DNA of 64,000 nt, taken from assembly GCF_017809215.1 (NCBI RefSeq), contig NZ_CP065424.1, positions 4,435,509 through 4,499,508 of the forward strand, written 5' to 3'. The stretch is from Heyndrickxia oleronia. GTDB lineage: Bacteria; Bacillota; Bacilli; Bacillales; Bacillaceae_C. Positions 9,228 to 18,874 of the stretch are shown piece after piece. The notes under the pieces were generated by a model. That model did no database searches, was not told where the DNA came from, and saw only the letters and a program-made list of their open reading frames with translations. Each line of letters starts with the position of its first letter. Position 1 is the stretch's first letter. Made by a program: the position numbers and the translations under genes.

Positions 9228-11072
9228 CTATACACCTTCAATATTTTTAAACTGATTAAAAAACATGCGATAGTAAATCCCTTGTTTATCGATTAACTCA
9301 TCATGACTTCCTTTTTCAACAATTTTCCCATGATCAACTACCATAATCGTATCAGCTTCACGAATTGTATTCAAACGATGGGCAATGATGAAGCTTGTTC
9401 TTCCGTCCATCACTTTTAATAATGCATCTTGAATATGTAGCTCTGTTCGAGTATCTATGCTACTTGTTGCCTCATCCAAAATAAGTAATGCTGGTTTAGC
9501 TAGAATAACACGGGCAATCGCAAGTAGCTGCCGTTGTCCTTGGCTCAAGTTACCACCATTTTCGGAAAGCATAGTATCATAACCTTTTGGCAATCTACGA
9601 ATAAACACATCTGCATTTGCCATTTTTGCTGCTTCTTGAACCTCAGCATCCGTCGCATTTGGTTTTCCATATTTGATATTATCCTTAATGGTTCCTGAAA
9701 ACAAATAGGTGTCTTGTAGGACAATACCAAAGCATTTCCGTAAGCTATCCCTTGTATACTCACGAATATCCTTACCATCTAAATAAATATTTCCACTTGT
9801 CACATCATAGAAGCGAGTTAATAAATTTACAATTGTGGTTTTTCCAGCACCCGTTGGACCGACAAGTGCAGAGCTCGAGCCTATTTCAGATTCAAAACTA
9901 ACATTTTTAAGTATAGGAGCATCTGATCGGTAACCAAAAGTTACATTATTAAATACAACATGCCCCTTCGGTTGTGTTAATGTTATTGCTCCTTCCTTAT
10001 CTGGTAGCTCCTCGTTTTCATCAAGTACTTCAAAGACCCGTTCTGCACCTGCAACACCTGATTGAAGCACATTAAATATATTTGCTAAGTCATTTAATGG
10101 TCTACCAAATTGCCTAGAATAAGTGAGGAAACTTGCAATAACACCAATCGTAATTAAACTTTTCACAGCAAGCAATCCACCAATGATAGCAACTACCGCA
10201 AATCCAAAATTATTTATTACATTCATGATGGGCATTAGAAAACCAGACCAGATTTGTGCTTTCAACCCCACCTGTTTTAGTTTTGTATTGATATCTTCAA
10301 ATTCTTCAATCGCTTTATCCTCATGATTAAAAGCCTTGACGACTTGAATTCCAGATATCGTTTCTTCAATATGTCCATTCAATTTACCAAGCTGAATTTG
10401 TTGGTTTTTAAATAATACTCGCGTTTTTTTAGCAATGGTTCGAGTTAATAAAAAGACTAATGGAACTGTTACTAGACTAGCTAATGTTAAGACGGGACTC
10501 AAGATAAGCATCATGATTAATGATCCAATTAATACAATTCCGCCAGACATTAATTGGGTGGTAGACTGTGAAATGGTATTGCTGACATTGTCAATATCAT
10601 TTGAGAGTCTACTCATTAGCTCTCCGTGAGTACGTGTATCAAAAAAAGATACAGGAAGCTTTTGTAGCTTTTTAAATAAGTTACTTCGTAGACGTTTGAC
10701 AATTCGTTGCGATACGCCTGCCATTAACCAACCTTGTAAGAATGTAAGTATACCGTCAGCAACATAAGCGATCAATAGGACGAGAATTGTCATTTTTAGC
10801 AATCCGAAATCTACTTTTCCACCAATGGTCATTGCATCAATTGATTTACCAATCAAATACGGTGCGGATAAGGTAATGAGTGAATCAACGACAATAAATA
10901 TCAAAATCGTGGATAGAATTTTTCTCTCGTTTCCGAAATAACGCCAAAGTCTCTTTAATGTACCTGTAAAATTTTTCGGTTTAACGATTGGACCTCCTCT
11001 ACCCCCATGCCCTCGTGGTCCACCGCCTGGTCTCTGAAAGTTGTTTGGTGGACTAGCCTTTTGCTCCGACAC
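9228..11072 (-). CDS. Heterodimeric ABC multidrug exporter, canonical subunit
   Basis: A 614-residue half-transporter fused to its ATPase. A glycine- and proline-rich N-terminal tail of about 35 residues precedes six membrane helices (about 55-345). The nucleotide-binding domain has Walker A GPTGAGKTT, signature LSQGQ and Walker B LLILDEATS with the catalytic glutamate, so this subunit carries the consensus ATPase half-site. It starts with GTG at 11072, one base after the stop of the partner gene, with GAGGTGAGG upstream. Together the two resemble the YfiB/YfiC and BmrC/BmrD exporters of Bacillus, which expel hydrophobic drugs. No BmrB-like leader peptide gene is seen upstream of the pair. 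Confidence 0.88.
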   Translation of the reverse strand: MSEQKASPPNNFQRPGGGPRGHGGRGGPIVKPKNFTGTLKRLWRYFGNERKILSTILIFIVVDSLITLSAPYLIGKSIDAMTIGGKVDFGLLKMTILVLLIAYVADGILTFLQGWLMAGVSQRIVKRLRSNLFKKLQKLPVSFFDTRTHGELMSRLSNDIDNVSNTISQSTTQLMSGGIVLIGSLIMMLILSPVLTLASLVTVPLVFLLTRTIAKKTRVLFKNQQIQLGKLNGHIEETISGIQVVKAFNHEDKAIEEFEDINTKLKQVGLKAQIWSGFLMPIMNVINNFGFAVVAIIGGLLAVKSLITIGVIASFLTYSRQFGRPLNDLANIFNVLQSGVAGAERVFEVLDENEELPDKEGAITLTQPKGHVVFNNVTFGYRSDAPILKNVSFESEIGSSSALVGPTGAGKTTIVNLLTRFYDVTSGNIYLDGKDIREYTRDSLRKCFGIVLQDTYLFSGTIKDNIKYGKPNATDAEVQEAAKMANADVFIRRLPKGYDTMLSENGGNLSQGQRQLLAIARVILAKPALLILDEATSSIDTRTELHIQDALLKVMDGRTSFIIAHRLNTIREADTIMVVDHGKIVEKGSHDELIDKQGIYYRMFFNQFKNIEGV

Positions 11073-11073
11073 T

Positions 11074-12798
11074 CTACCTCACCTCTTTTCCAATTTGAGA
11101 TCGATAAATTTCCTGATACACCTTACAGTGTTTTATTAATTCATCGTGATTTCCAATACCTACAATCTCCCCATCATCAAGAACAAGAATTTTATCTGCA
11201 TCCATAATAGAAGTAATTCTCTGCGCAATTAAAAGACAGGTCAAATTAGTAGAGTATTTTTTCAGTGACTCTTTTAATTTAGACTCTGTTACCATATCAA
11301 GAGCACTTGTACTATCATCAAGAATAAGGATTTCGGGCTGTTTAACTAGCGCACGGGCAATCGATAATCGCTGCTTTTGACCACCTGAAAAATTCACTCC
11401 ACCTTGACCTAATCGGGTCTCATACCCTTCTGGTGTTTCTAGAATAAACTCATGGGCCTGTGCCATTTTTGCAGCCTTTTCAATCTCTTCAAATGACGCA
11501 TCTTCTTTTCCCCATCGAATGTTTTCAATGACTGTTCCAGTGAATAATGTCGTTTTTTGAGGTACAATAGCAATCTTTTCTCTCAATTTGCTCGGTTGGA
11601 TTTCTTTAATGTCTCTCCCATCCACTTTAATCCTTCCTGAATGAACATCATAGAATCGTGGAATTAAACTAACTAAGCTTGATTTCCCAGAGCCTGTTGA
11701 GCCAATAATTCCCACAGTTTCTCCTGGTAAACAAGTGAATGTTACATTCTTTAGTATCGGATCGCCAGTTGTACCATTATAAGAAAAAGTTACCTGTTCA
11801 AAGTCAATTTGCCCTTTTGTTACAGCTTTTGTCTCATTTTCCTTCCAAGTCATTTCATTGTTTTCTGCAAAGACTTCTCCAATTCTGCTTGCAGATGCTT
11901 TAGCTCGAACAAACATATTAAACACCATAGAAATCATCATTAAAGAAAAAAGAATTTGTGTCATGTAGTTAGTGAATGCAATAACTGTCCCTGCCTGTAA
12001 TTGTCCATGATCTACACGAATGCCGCCAATCCATAACACCGCAACAATCCCCAAATTCACCACTAACATAATGATCGGGCTAAAAATTGACATGATTCTG
12101 ATTGCCGAGATCGATCGATCTTGAAATTTTGCATTTGCATCATTAAACTTATTTACTTCAAAATCAAAACGATTAAAAGCTTTAACTACACGAACTCCAG
12201 ATAAATATTCTCTCATAAGTCCGTTCACCTTATCTAATGCTTCTTGCACTTTGATAAAAAAAGGAAAACTAATCTTCATATTCACAATAATCGTTAATGC
12301 AACCAACGGAACAACTACAGCTAAAACTACGGCTAAATGCACATTTAGTTTGGTTGCCATGATCAGTCCACCAATACATAACAGCGGTGCTTTAACAAAT
12401 ATCCTCATCAACCCATTTACAAACACCTGGACCTGTGTCACATCATTTGTCAGTCTCGTTACTAGCGAGGCACGGTCAAACTTGTCTATGCTTCTAAAAG
12501 AAAGAAATTGTATCTTTCGAAACAAATCTGAACGAAGCTCCGAACCAAAATTTTGCGACACAATACTTGATAATATATTCCGTGTAGAAGCGGCAATTGC
12601 ACCTCCAGCTGTTATTAATAGCATCAGTCCCCCGTATTTAAACACATAATCTAAATCTCTATTAGCCACACCGACATCGATGATCTTTGACATGATTGTT
12701 GGCTGCAGCAAATCACAAATCGCCTCAAAGGTTAAAAACAACACGGCGACACTAAATGGTAACCAATATTTTTTTATATATTTATTTAAAAACTTCAT
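11074..12798 (-). CDS. Heterodimeric ABC multidrug exporter, degenerate-site subunit
   Basis: A 574-residue half-transporter. Six membrane helices occupy about residues 15-305, followed by an ATPase domain with Walker A GSTGSGKSS, signature FSGGQ and Walker B LILDDSTS. The residue after the Walker B aspartate is aspartate instead of the catalytic glutamate, the hallmark of the degenerate subunit in asymmetric exporters such as BmrC, TM287 and LmrC. The partner with the canonical site is encoded directly downstream. The start is set at ATG 12798 (AAGGA eight bases upstream); the ATG at 12807 overlaps that AAGGA. It is the first gene of a four-gene operon with the partner, an HTH protein and a VOC protein. 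The substrate is unknown. Confidence 0.88.
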   Translation of the reverse strand: MKFLNKYIKKYWLPFSVAVLFLTFEAICDLLQPTIMSKIIDVGVANRDLDYVFKYGGLMLLITAGGAIAASTRNILSSIVSQNFGSELRSDLFRKIQFLSFRSIDKFDRASLVTRLTNDVTQVQVFVNGLMRIFVKAPLLCIGGLIMATKLNVHLAVVLAVVVPLVALTIIVNMKISFPFFIKVQEALDKVNGLMREYLSGVRVVKAFNRFDFEVNKFNDANAKFQDRSISAIRIMSIFSPIIMLVVNLGIVAVLWIGGIRVDHGQLQAGTVIAFTNYMTQILFSLMMISMVFNMFVRAKASASRIGEVFAENNEMTWKENETKAVTKGQIDFEQVTFSYNGTTGDPILKNVTFTCLPGETVGIIGSTGSGKSSLVSLIPRFYDVHSGRIKVDGRDIKEIQPSKLREKIAIVPQKTTLFTGTVIENIRWGKEDASFEEIEKAAKMAQAHEFILETPEGYETRLGQGGVNFSGGQKQRLSIARALVKQPEILILDDSTSALDMVTESKLKESLKKYSTNLTCLLIAQRITSIMDADKILVLDDGEIVGIGNHDELIKHCKVYQEIYRSQIGKEVR

Positions 12799-12930
12799 CC
12801 CTGTCATCCTTGTCTGATTTTACTACTTTTAAGATACCTCTTTACGTATTAATAGTCACTTATTTTTATTCGTATTCCTAAATAAATGATTAGTATAATA
12901 TCTTTTATGTATAATGAATCTTGAAAATAG

Positions 12931-12961
12931 AAAAAAAGCTGATTCACCCTAATGATTCAGC
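12931..12961 (-). terminator. Rho-independent terminator
   Basis: GCTGATTCA (12938-12946) pairs with TGATTCAGC (12953-12961) with one mismatch, followed on the minus strand by seven T residues. It overlaps the 3' end of the histidine phosphatase gene and ends the Nudix-phosphatase transcript. Confidence 0.8.
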
Positions 12962-13556
12962 CTTTTTCAATATTCCTGTATTGCGATAGATGAGAGATTT
13001 GATTATAATCCTTCACTTTCCACTTTTCCTGAAAGTATTCAATATTACTAATACACGCGTTAACTAAATTTGTTTTTCCATAACCTAGTTCACCATCTGA
13101 AAATAAAGATAAAATAGTATTGATTACTGCCCCATGGGCAACAAGAAGTACTTTTCCGTCTTTATACTTTTCATGAATTTTATTAATCCCTATTTTCACA
13201 CGTTTTTCTACAGATAGAAGCTCTTCTTGATTCGGATATTGCTTATCAGGGTACGCAGTCATTCTTTCCTCTAAGGTCATTCCTTCCGCTTTTCCAAAAT
13301 GACGTTCAATGAATTCATCCATTTCTTCAAGTGGAATATGTAAATATGTATTGATGATTTCTGCTGTTTGCTTTGCTCTTTTTAAAGGGCTAGAAATGAT
13401 AACATCCCAATTGGTTCCTTTCAAAAATTCTCCACATTCTTTTGCCTGCAATATTCCCTTAGCATTCAATGGTATATCTGTTCTTCCCTGAATCTTTCCC
13501 ATCACGTTCCAGTCTGTTTCTCCATGTCGAACTAAACAAATTGAAGTAATTGTCAT
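12957..13556 (-). CDS. Histidine phosphatase family protein (PhoE/CobC-like)
   Basis: A 199-residue member of the phosphoglycerate-mutase-like histidine phosphatase superfamily. LVRHGETDWN near the N-terminus supplies the histidine that is transiently phosphorylated (RHGE). The second conserved histidine is in LLVAHGAVI around residue 130-140. Length and motif order match the broad-specificity phosphatases of Bacillus (PhoE/YhfR) and alpha-ribazole phosphatases (CobC), rather than glycolytic mutases, which are longer. It is separated by nine bases from the upstream Nudix hydrolase gene, so the two are probably co-transcribed and both remove phosphate groups from small molecules. The substrate cannot be read from sequence. 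Confidence 0.88.
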   Translation of the reverse strand: MTITSICLVRHGETDWNVMGKIQGRTDIPLNAKGILQAKECGEFLKGTNWDVIISSPLKRAKQTAEIINTYLHIPLEEMDEFIERHFGKAEGMTLEERMTAYPDKQYPNQEELLSVEKRVKIGINKIHEKYKDGKVLLVAHGAVINTILSLFSDGELGYGKTNLVNACISNIEYFQEKWKVKDYNQISHLSQYRNIEKG

Positions 13557-13565
13557 TCACCCTTT

Positions 13566-14201
13566 TCATCGTCCTTCATTCTCTTCTTCAATCTTTTCTT
13601 TTATTCTTCTTGCAATTGTCTCATAGTATGATCTTTCATGCGGGACAAATTCATGTTTTTTGGCGATTCGATTGATATGAACTCTGTCATGTTTCTGATT
13701 GAAAACAAAACCTTGTATCCTAACTTCCTCTTGCATGCCTGTACAAAATTCATAAAAGGAGGAGAATTCAATTCTTACAATCCCTGAAACTTCTTCCTTT
13801 TGCAAGGTAAAATCATCAAACGTATGATTACTTTTATATAAAAATACATTTGCCAACTCATTATCAATAAGATTTTTATGCTTTACACTATAATCAATCA
13901 TTCCTAAAGAAATCAATTCGTTAAATTTAACATTAATACCTAGCTCTTCTTGAATTTCTCTAACACCATCTACAACTGCTTCATCTGCCATAATATGACC
14001 AGCAGCTGTAATATCAATCAAGTTCGGATAGTCCTTTTTATTGCTACTTCTAATTTGAAGCAGGACAAACCACTTATCTTTACATTTACTAATAAACCAG
14101 CATTGGAATGTTTCATGCCAATAACCCTTTTTATGTACCTCTTCACGTGATGCGATACCTATGGGCTCTTTCTCTTCATTAAATATTTTAAGATACTCCA
14201 T
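13566..14201 (-). CDS. Nudix hydrolase
   Basis: A 211-residue Nudix protein of the isopentenyl-diphosphate-isomerase-like subgroup. It has the LKIFNEEKEPIGIASREEVH opening and HETFQCWF strand typical of that subgroup. The Nudix helix is at residues 68-89, running GHIMADE...REIQEELGI. The spacing between the first E and the RE pair is one residue shorter than the usual GX5EX7REUXEE pattern, but the REIQEE metal-binding core is intact. Such proteins hydrolyse nucleoside diphosphates linked to another group; the substrate is unknown. The ATG follows GGAGAAAATATA. The gene precedes the histidine phosphatase by nine bases and shares its terminator. Confidence 0.85.
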   Translation of the reverse strand: MEYLKIFNEEKEPIGIASREEVHKKGYWHETFQCWFISKCKDKWFVLLQIRSSNKKDYPNLIDITAAGHIMADEAVVDGVREIQEELGINVKFNELISLGMIDYSVKHKNLIDNELANVFLYKSNHTFDDFTLQKEEVSGIVRIEFSSFYEFCTGMQEEVRIQGFVFNQKHDRVHINRIAKKHEFVPHERSYYETIARRIKEKIEEENEGR

Positions 14202-14251
14202 TATATTTTCTCCAATTCAACTGTTTAAAAAATGTAATTATAATCAACATT

Positions 14252-14953
14252 CTATTTCGTCCCCAAATAATTTACTTCCAGTTCATTTTGAATAACCTCA
14301 TTATCTATTCGTTTGACTTCATATGCTTTTGCCTCGGGTCTCGAGCTAACTATCTTGTTCATTTTTTGGTCAAGGTAATGGATTGCCACTCCATCATCCA
14401 TTGCTACACCCGAAATTATTTTTCCTGAGTCGATCATTTTTTTATATGCTGGTTTTCTCTCAATCTCTCCATCATAATGGGGACAACAACTACCTTTTAA
14501 GATCCCTAGGCATTGAATTGGTTCAAGGCTAGTACCAAATGAATCAGTCAATCCTTCCTCAAACCAGCATATAGAGCCAGCACTAATACCTGCTAATATG
14601 GTACCTTGCTCCCAAGCTTTTCTCAATATGTGATCTAGTCCCCACTCTTTCCATAAAGCTAATAAATTTTTAGTATTTCCTCCTCCAACATAAATAATAT
14701 CTTTCTCTAAAATGAACGACTCTAAATCTCTTGTTGGAGGGTTAAAAAGTGATAAATGAGAGGGATGACATAATTGTTTATCAAAAAATCGATAGAATCG
14801 CTGAATGTAATTATCAGAATCTCCACTCGCAGTAGGAAGAAAACAAATTTTTGGTACTGATTGGTTTGATTGTTGTAAGATATAACGATCCAACAATGGA
14901 TTTTCCGGTTCCATGGAAAATCCACCACCACCTAGGGCAATAATCTGTCTCAT
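14252..14953 (-). CDS. Peptidase E-like serine peptidase (family S51)
   Basis: A 233-residue protein of the peptidase E/cyanophycinase family. It opens with IIALGGGGFS, has a GGGNTKNLL turn near residue 90 and the nucleophile elbow GISAGS at 122-127, in which Ser124 is the expected nucleophile. The histidine in CPHYDGE near residue 158 is the expected second catalytic residue. Peptidase E splits Asp-X dipeptides in the cytoplasm; the Bacillus homologue is YgaJ. The ribosome binding site is weak (GAAG ten bases upstream of ATG). It lies between the Nudix and aminopeptidase genes on the same strand, about 50-80 bases from each, so it could share a transcript with AmpS. Confidence 0.85.
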   Translation of the reverse strand: MRQIIALGGGGFSMEPENPLLDRYILQQSNQSVPKICFLPTASGDSDNYIQRFYRFFDKQLCHPSHLSLFNPPTRDLESFILEKDIIYVGGGNTKNLLALWKEWGLDHILRKAWEQGTILAGISAGSICWFEEGLTDSFGTSLEPIQCLGILKGSCCPHYDGEIERKPAYKKMIDSGKIISGVAMDDGVAIHYLDQKMNKIVSSRPEAKAYEVKRIDNEVIQNELEVNYLGTK

Positions 14954-15034
14954 CTCGATCGCTTCTTTCCTATTAGTTTTAAATAAATATTTTTGAATCG
15001 GTCATTATTTCCTTCAAGGAAGTAGATATAATCA

Positions 15035-16264
15035 TTAAAATGCCCAATTACCATTACGAAAAATGGCTATTTTTGTACCATCATTTAAAATACCATCAAT
15101 ATTCATCTTGGCAGATCCAATCATAAAGTCCTCGTGAACAATGCTATCGTTTAGACCTTCAGCTTTTCTTTCTTCTTCTGAAAGGAGTTGTCCTCCCTCT
15201 AAACAAGTTGGATATGCGGAACCAATCGCTAAATGGTTCGATGCATTCTCATCAAATAAAGTATTAAAAAATAGTAATTGTGAAGTAGAGATTGGCGAAT
15301 TATGAGGAACTAATGCTACTTCGCCCAAATAAGAAGCACCTTCATCTGTTTTTATTAATTTCTCTAATAATTCCTGACCTACCTTTGCTGTTACATCCAC
15401 AATTTTCCCCGATTCAAAGGTAAGAGTAAAATCTTCAATAACATTTCCTTGATAAGCTAATGGCTTTGTACTTGATACATATCCATTTACACCCGTTCGA
15501 AGAGGAACCGTATACACTTCTTCAGTAGGCATGTTAGCGATAAATGTCACACCATTTGAGTTCACACTGCTCCCTGTCAACCAAAGATGCCTATCTGGAA
15601 GTTCTATCCATAAATCAGTACCCTCTGCTTGGTAATGTAACTTTTTAATCCGTTTTTCATTTAAAGAATGAGCCTTTTCCGATAATTCATCTATATGTTT
15701 TCTCCAAGCATCTACTGGATGCTCAAGATCAATGCGAACTGCTTGAAAAATTTTCTCCCAAAGCGCTGGAATCCGTTCCCTCTCAGGTAACTGGGGAAAC
15801 ACTTTATCTGCCCATTTTTTCGATGGCATAGCAATGATGGACCAGCTAATTTTATCCGTATCAATGGCTTCATAAAAATGGTCCAGCGCATCCCCTTGTG
15901 CCTTCTGCCAATTTGTAATTTTATCGATTGAAATCCCTTTTAATAAATCTGGATCATCCGCTTCAATTTGTAAAAATGCCCCACCATTTTCAACTAACTC
16001 CTCATGTGCAGCTACTAGCCATTTAGGGTATTGCTTAAACACTTCATTCGAAGCTAATTCATAATGAGTACGCTTTATTTCTTCATCATACCAATTAACA
16101 TGAACATTTCTCGCACCAGTAAGATACGCTTGCTTCACAATCTTTCTTACTAAAATTTCAGTACCTGTTGGTGCTGAAATCCATAACAGCTGACCCTCTT
16201 GTATATTAAGTGCTACTTTAACCGTAAGCTCGGCATATTTTTCTAATTGTTGATCAAATATCAT
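15035..16264 (-). CDS. ampS: M29-family aminopeptidase
   Basis: A 409-residue metallo-aminopeptidase of family M29 (AmpS/PepS/aminopeptidase T). The N-terminal domain begins FDQQLEKYAELTVKVALNIQEGQ. The C-terminal domain carries the metal ligands within GEVALVP, the LFDENASNHLAIGSAYP segment and VHEDFMIGS near residue 375, where the two glutamates and histidines bind two zinc or cobalt ions. Length equals that of AmpS from Bacillus. It removes N-terminal residues from peptides in the cytoplasm. GGAGGAGATAAT precedes the ATG. It is a neighbour of the peptidase E-like gene, so this is a small peptide-recycling segment. Confidence 0.92.
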   Translation of the reverse strand: MIFDQQLEKYAELTVKVALNIQEGQLLWISAPTGTEILVRKIVKQAYLTGARNVHVNWYDEEIKRTHYELASNEVFKQYPKWLVAAHEELVENGGAFLQIEADDPDLLKGISIDKITNWQKAQGDALDHFYEAIDTDKISWSIIAMPSKKWADKVFPQLPERERIPALWEKIFQAVRIDLEHPVDAWRKHIDELSEKAHSLNEKRIKKLHYQAEGTDLWIELPDRHLWLTGSSVNSNGVTFIANMPTEEVYTVPLRTGVNGYVSSTKPLAYQGNVIEDFTLTFESGKIVDVTAKVGQELLEKLIKTDEGASYLGEVALVPHNSPISTSQLLFFNTLFDENASNHLAIGSAYPTCLEGGQLLSEEERKAEGLNDSIVHEDFMIGSAKMNIDGILNDGTKIAIFRNGNWAF

Positions 16265-16300
16265 ATTATCTCCTCCAAGACCTTGTTCTCAACGGTAATT

Positions 16301-17938
16301 TTATATTTGTACCTTCCTTAATCCTATCTTCCAGAGAAACAAACTAGTAATAAAAGATATTACGATATTAATATAAATTCCAATTGGAACCTGCAAGCTA
16401 ACAAAGTGAATTCCTGCGAGAAGAGCGATTGGAATAAATAGGACAAATATTTTCCATCCCTCACTTTGCCCAATAGTTTCAAAGCTTTCAGAAAACGGAA
16501 TCGATTTTTCCAAAAAAAGAAAGCTAATCATCGTATACAAAAAGGAATTTATTAAAATAATGATTAAATCAGGTACAATCTTTATGCCAAAAATGATGAT
16601 AAAAATGAAAGCTAGAACTAAATAAATTGGTAAATATAATTTTACTAAAAATGCTTTTAACGTACCTTTAAATAATAGCGAATAATCCTTAATTGGCAAT
16701 GTTTTAAAAATCCAAGCTCCTTTGTATTTCCCAGAATATCTAAGCATCATCACAACTGTTGGAATAATTAACATGCTAAAATAAATAGTTAAATAGGATT
16801 TGCTTCCAGCTTGATTAAATCCCCTATGATTCATGGTTGTAAATATAAAAATAAATGGGATTATGAAGGAAAAGCCTAATGAAGGATAAACTTTTAATTT
16901 AAAATCGCGTTCATGCTTCATCATTAAAGTTGTAAATCGGTAGAATGCCCTTTCCTCTTTACTTCGACAAATACAGCTTAATAACCACTCTTTCCAGCCT
17001 CTACGCTTAATTAGTTTAGATTTACTTTGGTTTGAAAGCTTTTGCAGATTCTTTTCAAAGGCTGGAACGAGACGAAGATAAATCCAAAAGGCAATCAAAG
17101 GAACCAATATAGCTAGAAAAGAGAACACTATATAGAACATTGAACTTTGGCCATTTATTATCCATTCATATGGAGCTGCATACCACATAGGAAAGATAAA
17201 TATATGCCACCAATGTGGATGTAATACGAAGTCAAAATCAAAGATTTCAAATGAGCGAATAAGAACCTGGTAACCAACCATTAATGCCAAAGACAAACCA
17301 ATTTGTACGTAGTTAATGATATCTTTCAGCTTTTCTCCATCAAAAAATTTCAAAACAAAAATATACAATAATGCAGTGAACACAACAATTAATAAATTCG
17401 TTAAAATTAATCCAATGATTGAAATAATGAAAAATACAATACCATGCCTAAATAGTCCTACAATCATTGGAATAGCCGTAATTGATGTAGTTAGAAGAAC
17501 TAAATAGATACAGATATGGACAAACTTTGCGATGCTTATTGTTTTACGGTTAATTGGTTTTGTATGTAGTATATTTTTATCACGAACATCCAATAATACA
17601 GACGAAAAATCAGATATCATTGATGTCATAACCATAAACATAACTATCCCAAAAACAATACTCATCTGAAACATATAATTTTTTCCAAATACAATAAATG
17701 GAATCGTAAATAAACCGATAAACGCATAAATCCATAAGGATTTAATAAATCCATTCGTTTCTTGTTTTTTGTTGTCCTTTTTCTTCTTTGATGATTGGCT
17801 AAATATAGTAGGAACTCTTCTTTGATCCATCATTAGCTTGACTTTTAAAATTTTTCTCAAGATGGAGTAATCAACACCCATTTTTTCGAATAAACCTTGG
17901 CAACGATCAAGAATTTTTAAGGTTCGAAAATCTTCCAT
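16301..17938 (-). CDS. ABC-2 type exporter permease
   Basis: A 545-residue integral membrane protein with about ten to twelve hydrophobic segments, arranged in an N-terminal block (about 65-285) and a C-terminal block (about 345-545) separated by a basic cytoplasmic loop near residue 300-345. The gene follows its ATPase gene with only two bases between, so the pair forms a transporter. The start is taken as ATG 17938, seven bases after AAGAGGT; the GTG at 17944 overlaps the ATPase stop and is too close to that site. It resembles the large ABC permeases of Bacillus such as YthQ, whose substrates are not known. No further prediction is possible. Confidence 0.78.
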   Translation of the reverse strand: MEDFRTLKILDRCQGLFEKMGVDYSILRKILKVKLMMDQRRVPTIFSQSSKKKKDNKKQETNGFIKSLWIYAFIGLFTIPFIVFGKNYMFQMSIVFGIVMFMVMTSMISDFSSVLLDVRDKNILHTKPINRKTISIAKFVHICIYLVLLTTSITAIPMIVGLFRHGIVFFIISIIGLILTNLLIVVFTALLYIFVLKFFDGEKLKDIINYVQIGLSLALMVGYQVLIRSFEIFDFDFVLHPHWWHIFIFPMWYAAPYEWIINGQSSMFYIVFSFLAILVPLIAFWIYLRLVPAFEKNLQKLSNQSKSKLIKRRGWKEWLLSCICRSKEERAFYRFTTLMMKHERDFKLKVYPSLGFSFIIPFIFIFTTMNHRGFNQAGSKSYLTIYFSMLIIPTVVMMLRYSGKYKGAWIFKTLPIKDYSLLFKGTLKAFLVKLYLPIYLVLAFIFIIIFGIKIVPDLIIILINSFLYTMISFLFLEKSIPFSESFETIGQSEGWKIFVLFIPIALLAGIHFVSLQVPIGIYINIVISFITSLFLWKIGLRKVQI

Positions 17939-17940
17939 AG

Positions 17941-18717
17941 TCACACCTCTTGAACAATGGATACAAATCTTTCACCAATTTCTTTATGCTCATTAAACCC
18001 GGTCAATTGATTGAAGATTTCCTCCAATGTACCTTCCTTGTTTTGATTTTTTAATTCAGCAAAGGTTCCATCAGCGACAATTTTTCCACCATTCAACAGA
18101 ATAATTCGGCTACTAATCTTCTCTACTACATCCATGATATGTGATGAATAAAACACGGTCTTCCCTTGTTCTGCTAATTGAGATAATATTTCCTTAAATA
18201 TCATTACACTATTCGCATCTAAGCCATTAATTGGCTCATCCAAAAATAAAATTTCTGGATTATGCAACATGCTTGAGATGATTAGTAATTTTTGCTTCAT
18301 CCCTTTAGAATAAGAAGAAATTCTTGAATGATAAACGTCCCCAATTCCGAACAATTCCATTAATCTCTTAGCCTTGTATTCTACCAAATCAAAATCCATT
18401 CCATATAATTCACCAATAAAGGTTAAATACTCAAATCCCGTTAAAGTATCATATACTTCAGCAATTTCAGGAACATAGCCGATTTTTTTCTTATATTCAA
18501 TATTTCCATCTGATATATCTTTTCCAAATAGCTTAACCTCACCAGTATATCCTTCTTCAATACCAAGAATGATCTTTACAGTTGTACTTTTCCCCGCACC
18601 ATTTGGTCCTATATAACCGATAATTTCCCCTCTTGATACTGTAAGGTCAATCCCCTGTAAAACTTCATTAGCTCCATAGCTCTTTCTTAAATTATTTATT
18701 GACAAAATGCCTTCCAT
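17941..18717 (-). CDS. ABC exporter ATP-binding protein
   Basis: A 258-residue ATPase of the ABC-2 exporter (DrrA/NatA-like) type. Walker A is GPNGAGKST near residue 40, signature YSKGMKQK near 140 and Walker B LFLDEPING near 160. The SKGMKQ signature variant is usual for exporter ATPases acting with ABC-2 permeases. The last 40 residues are an extension beyond the minimal domain. The ATG has GGGGGGATTCTGAAA upstream. It is first in a two-gene operon with the permease at 16301-17938. Confidence 0.88.
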   Translation of the reverse strand: MEGILSINNLRKSYGANEVLQGIDLTVSRGEIIGYIGPNGAGKSTTVKIILGIEEGYTGEVKLFGKDISDGNIEYKKKIGYVPEIAEVYDTLTGFEYLTFIGELYGMDFDLVEYKAKRLMELFGIGDVYHSRISSYSKGMKQKLLIISSMLHNPEILFLDEPINGLDANSVMIFKEILSQLAEQGKTVFYSSHIMDVVEKISSRIILLNGGKIVADGTFAELKNQNKEGTLEEIFNQLTGFNEHKEIGERFVSIVQEV

Positions 18718-18829
18718 TTTCAGAATCCCCCCTTAATTTTTTCCATTTTAGTTAATAGTAACATAATTACTTTCAAACCATGACAAACGATTTTCTACGT
18801 AATCTTCTATAAAGGGGAAGGAATTGCTC

Positions 18830-18859
18830 AAAAAAAGACTCGTCTTAATGACGAGTCTT
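18830..18859 (-). terminator. Rho-independent terminator of the EEP nuclease gene
   Basis: Perfect 10-bp stem AAGACTCGTC with loop TTAAT (18835-18859), followed on the minus strand by a run of T residues. Confidence 0.88.
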
Positions 18860-18874
18860 GCTGTTCATGAAATT

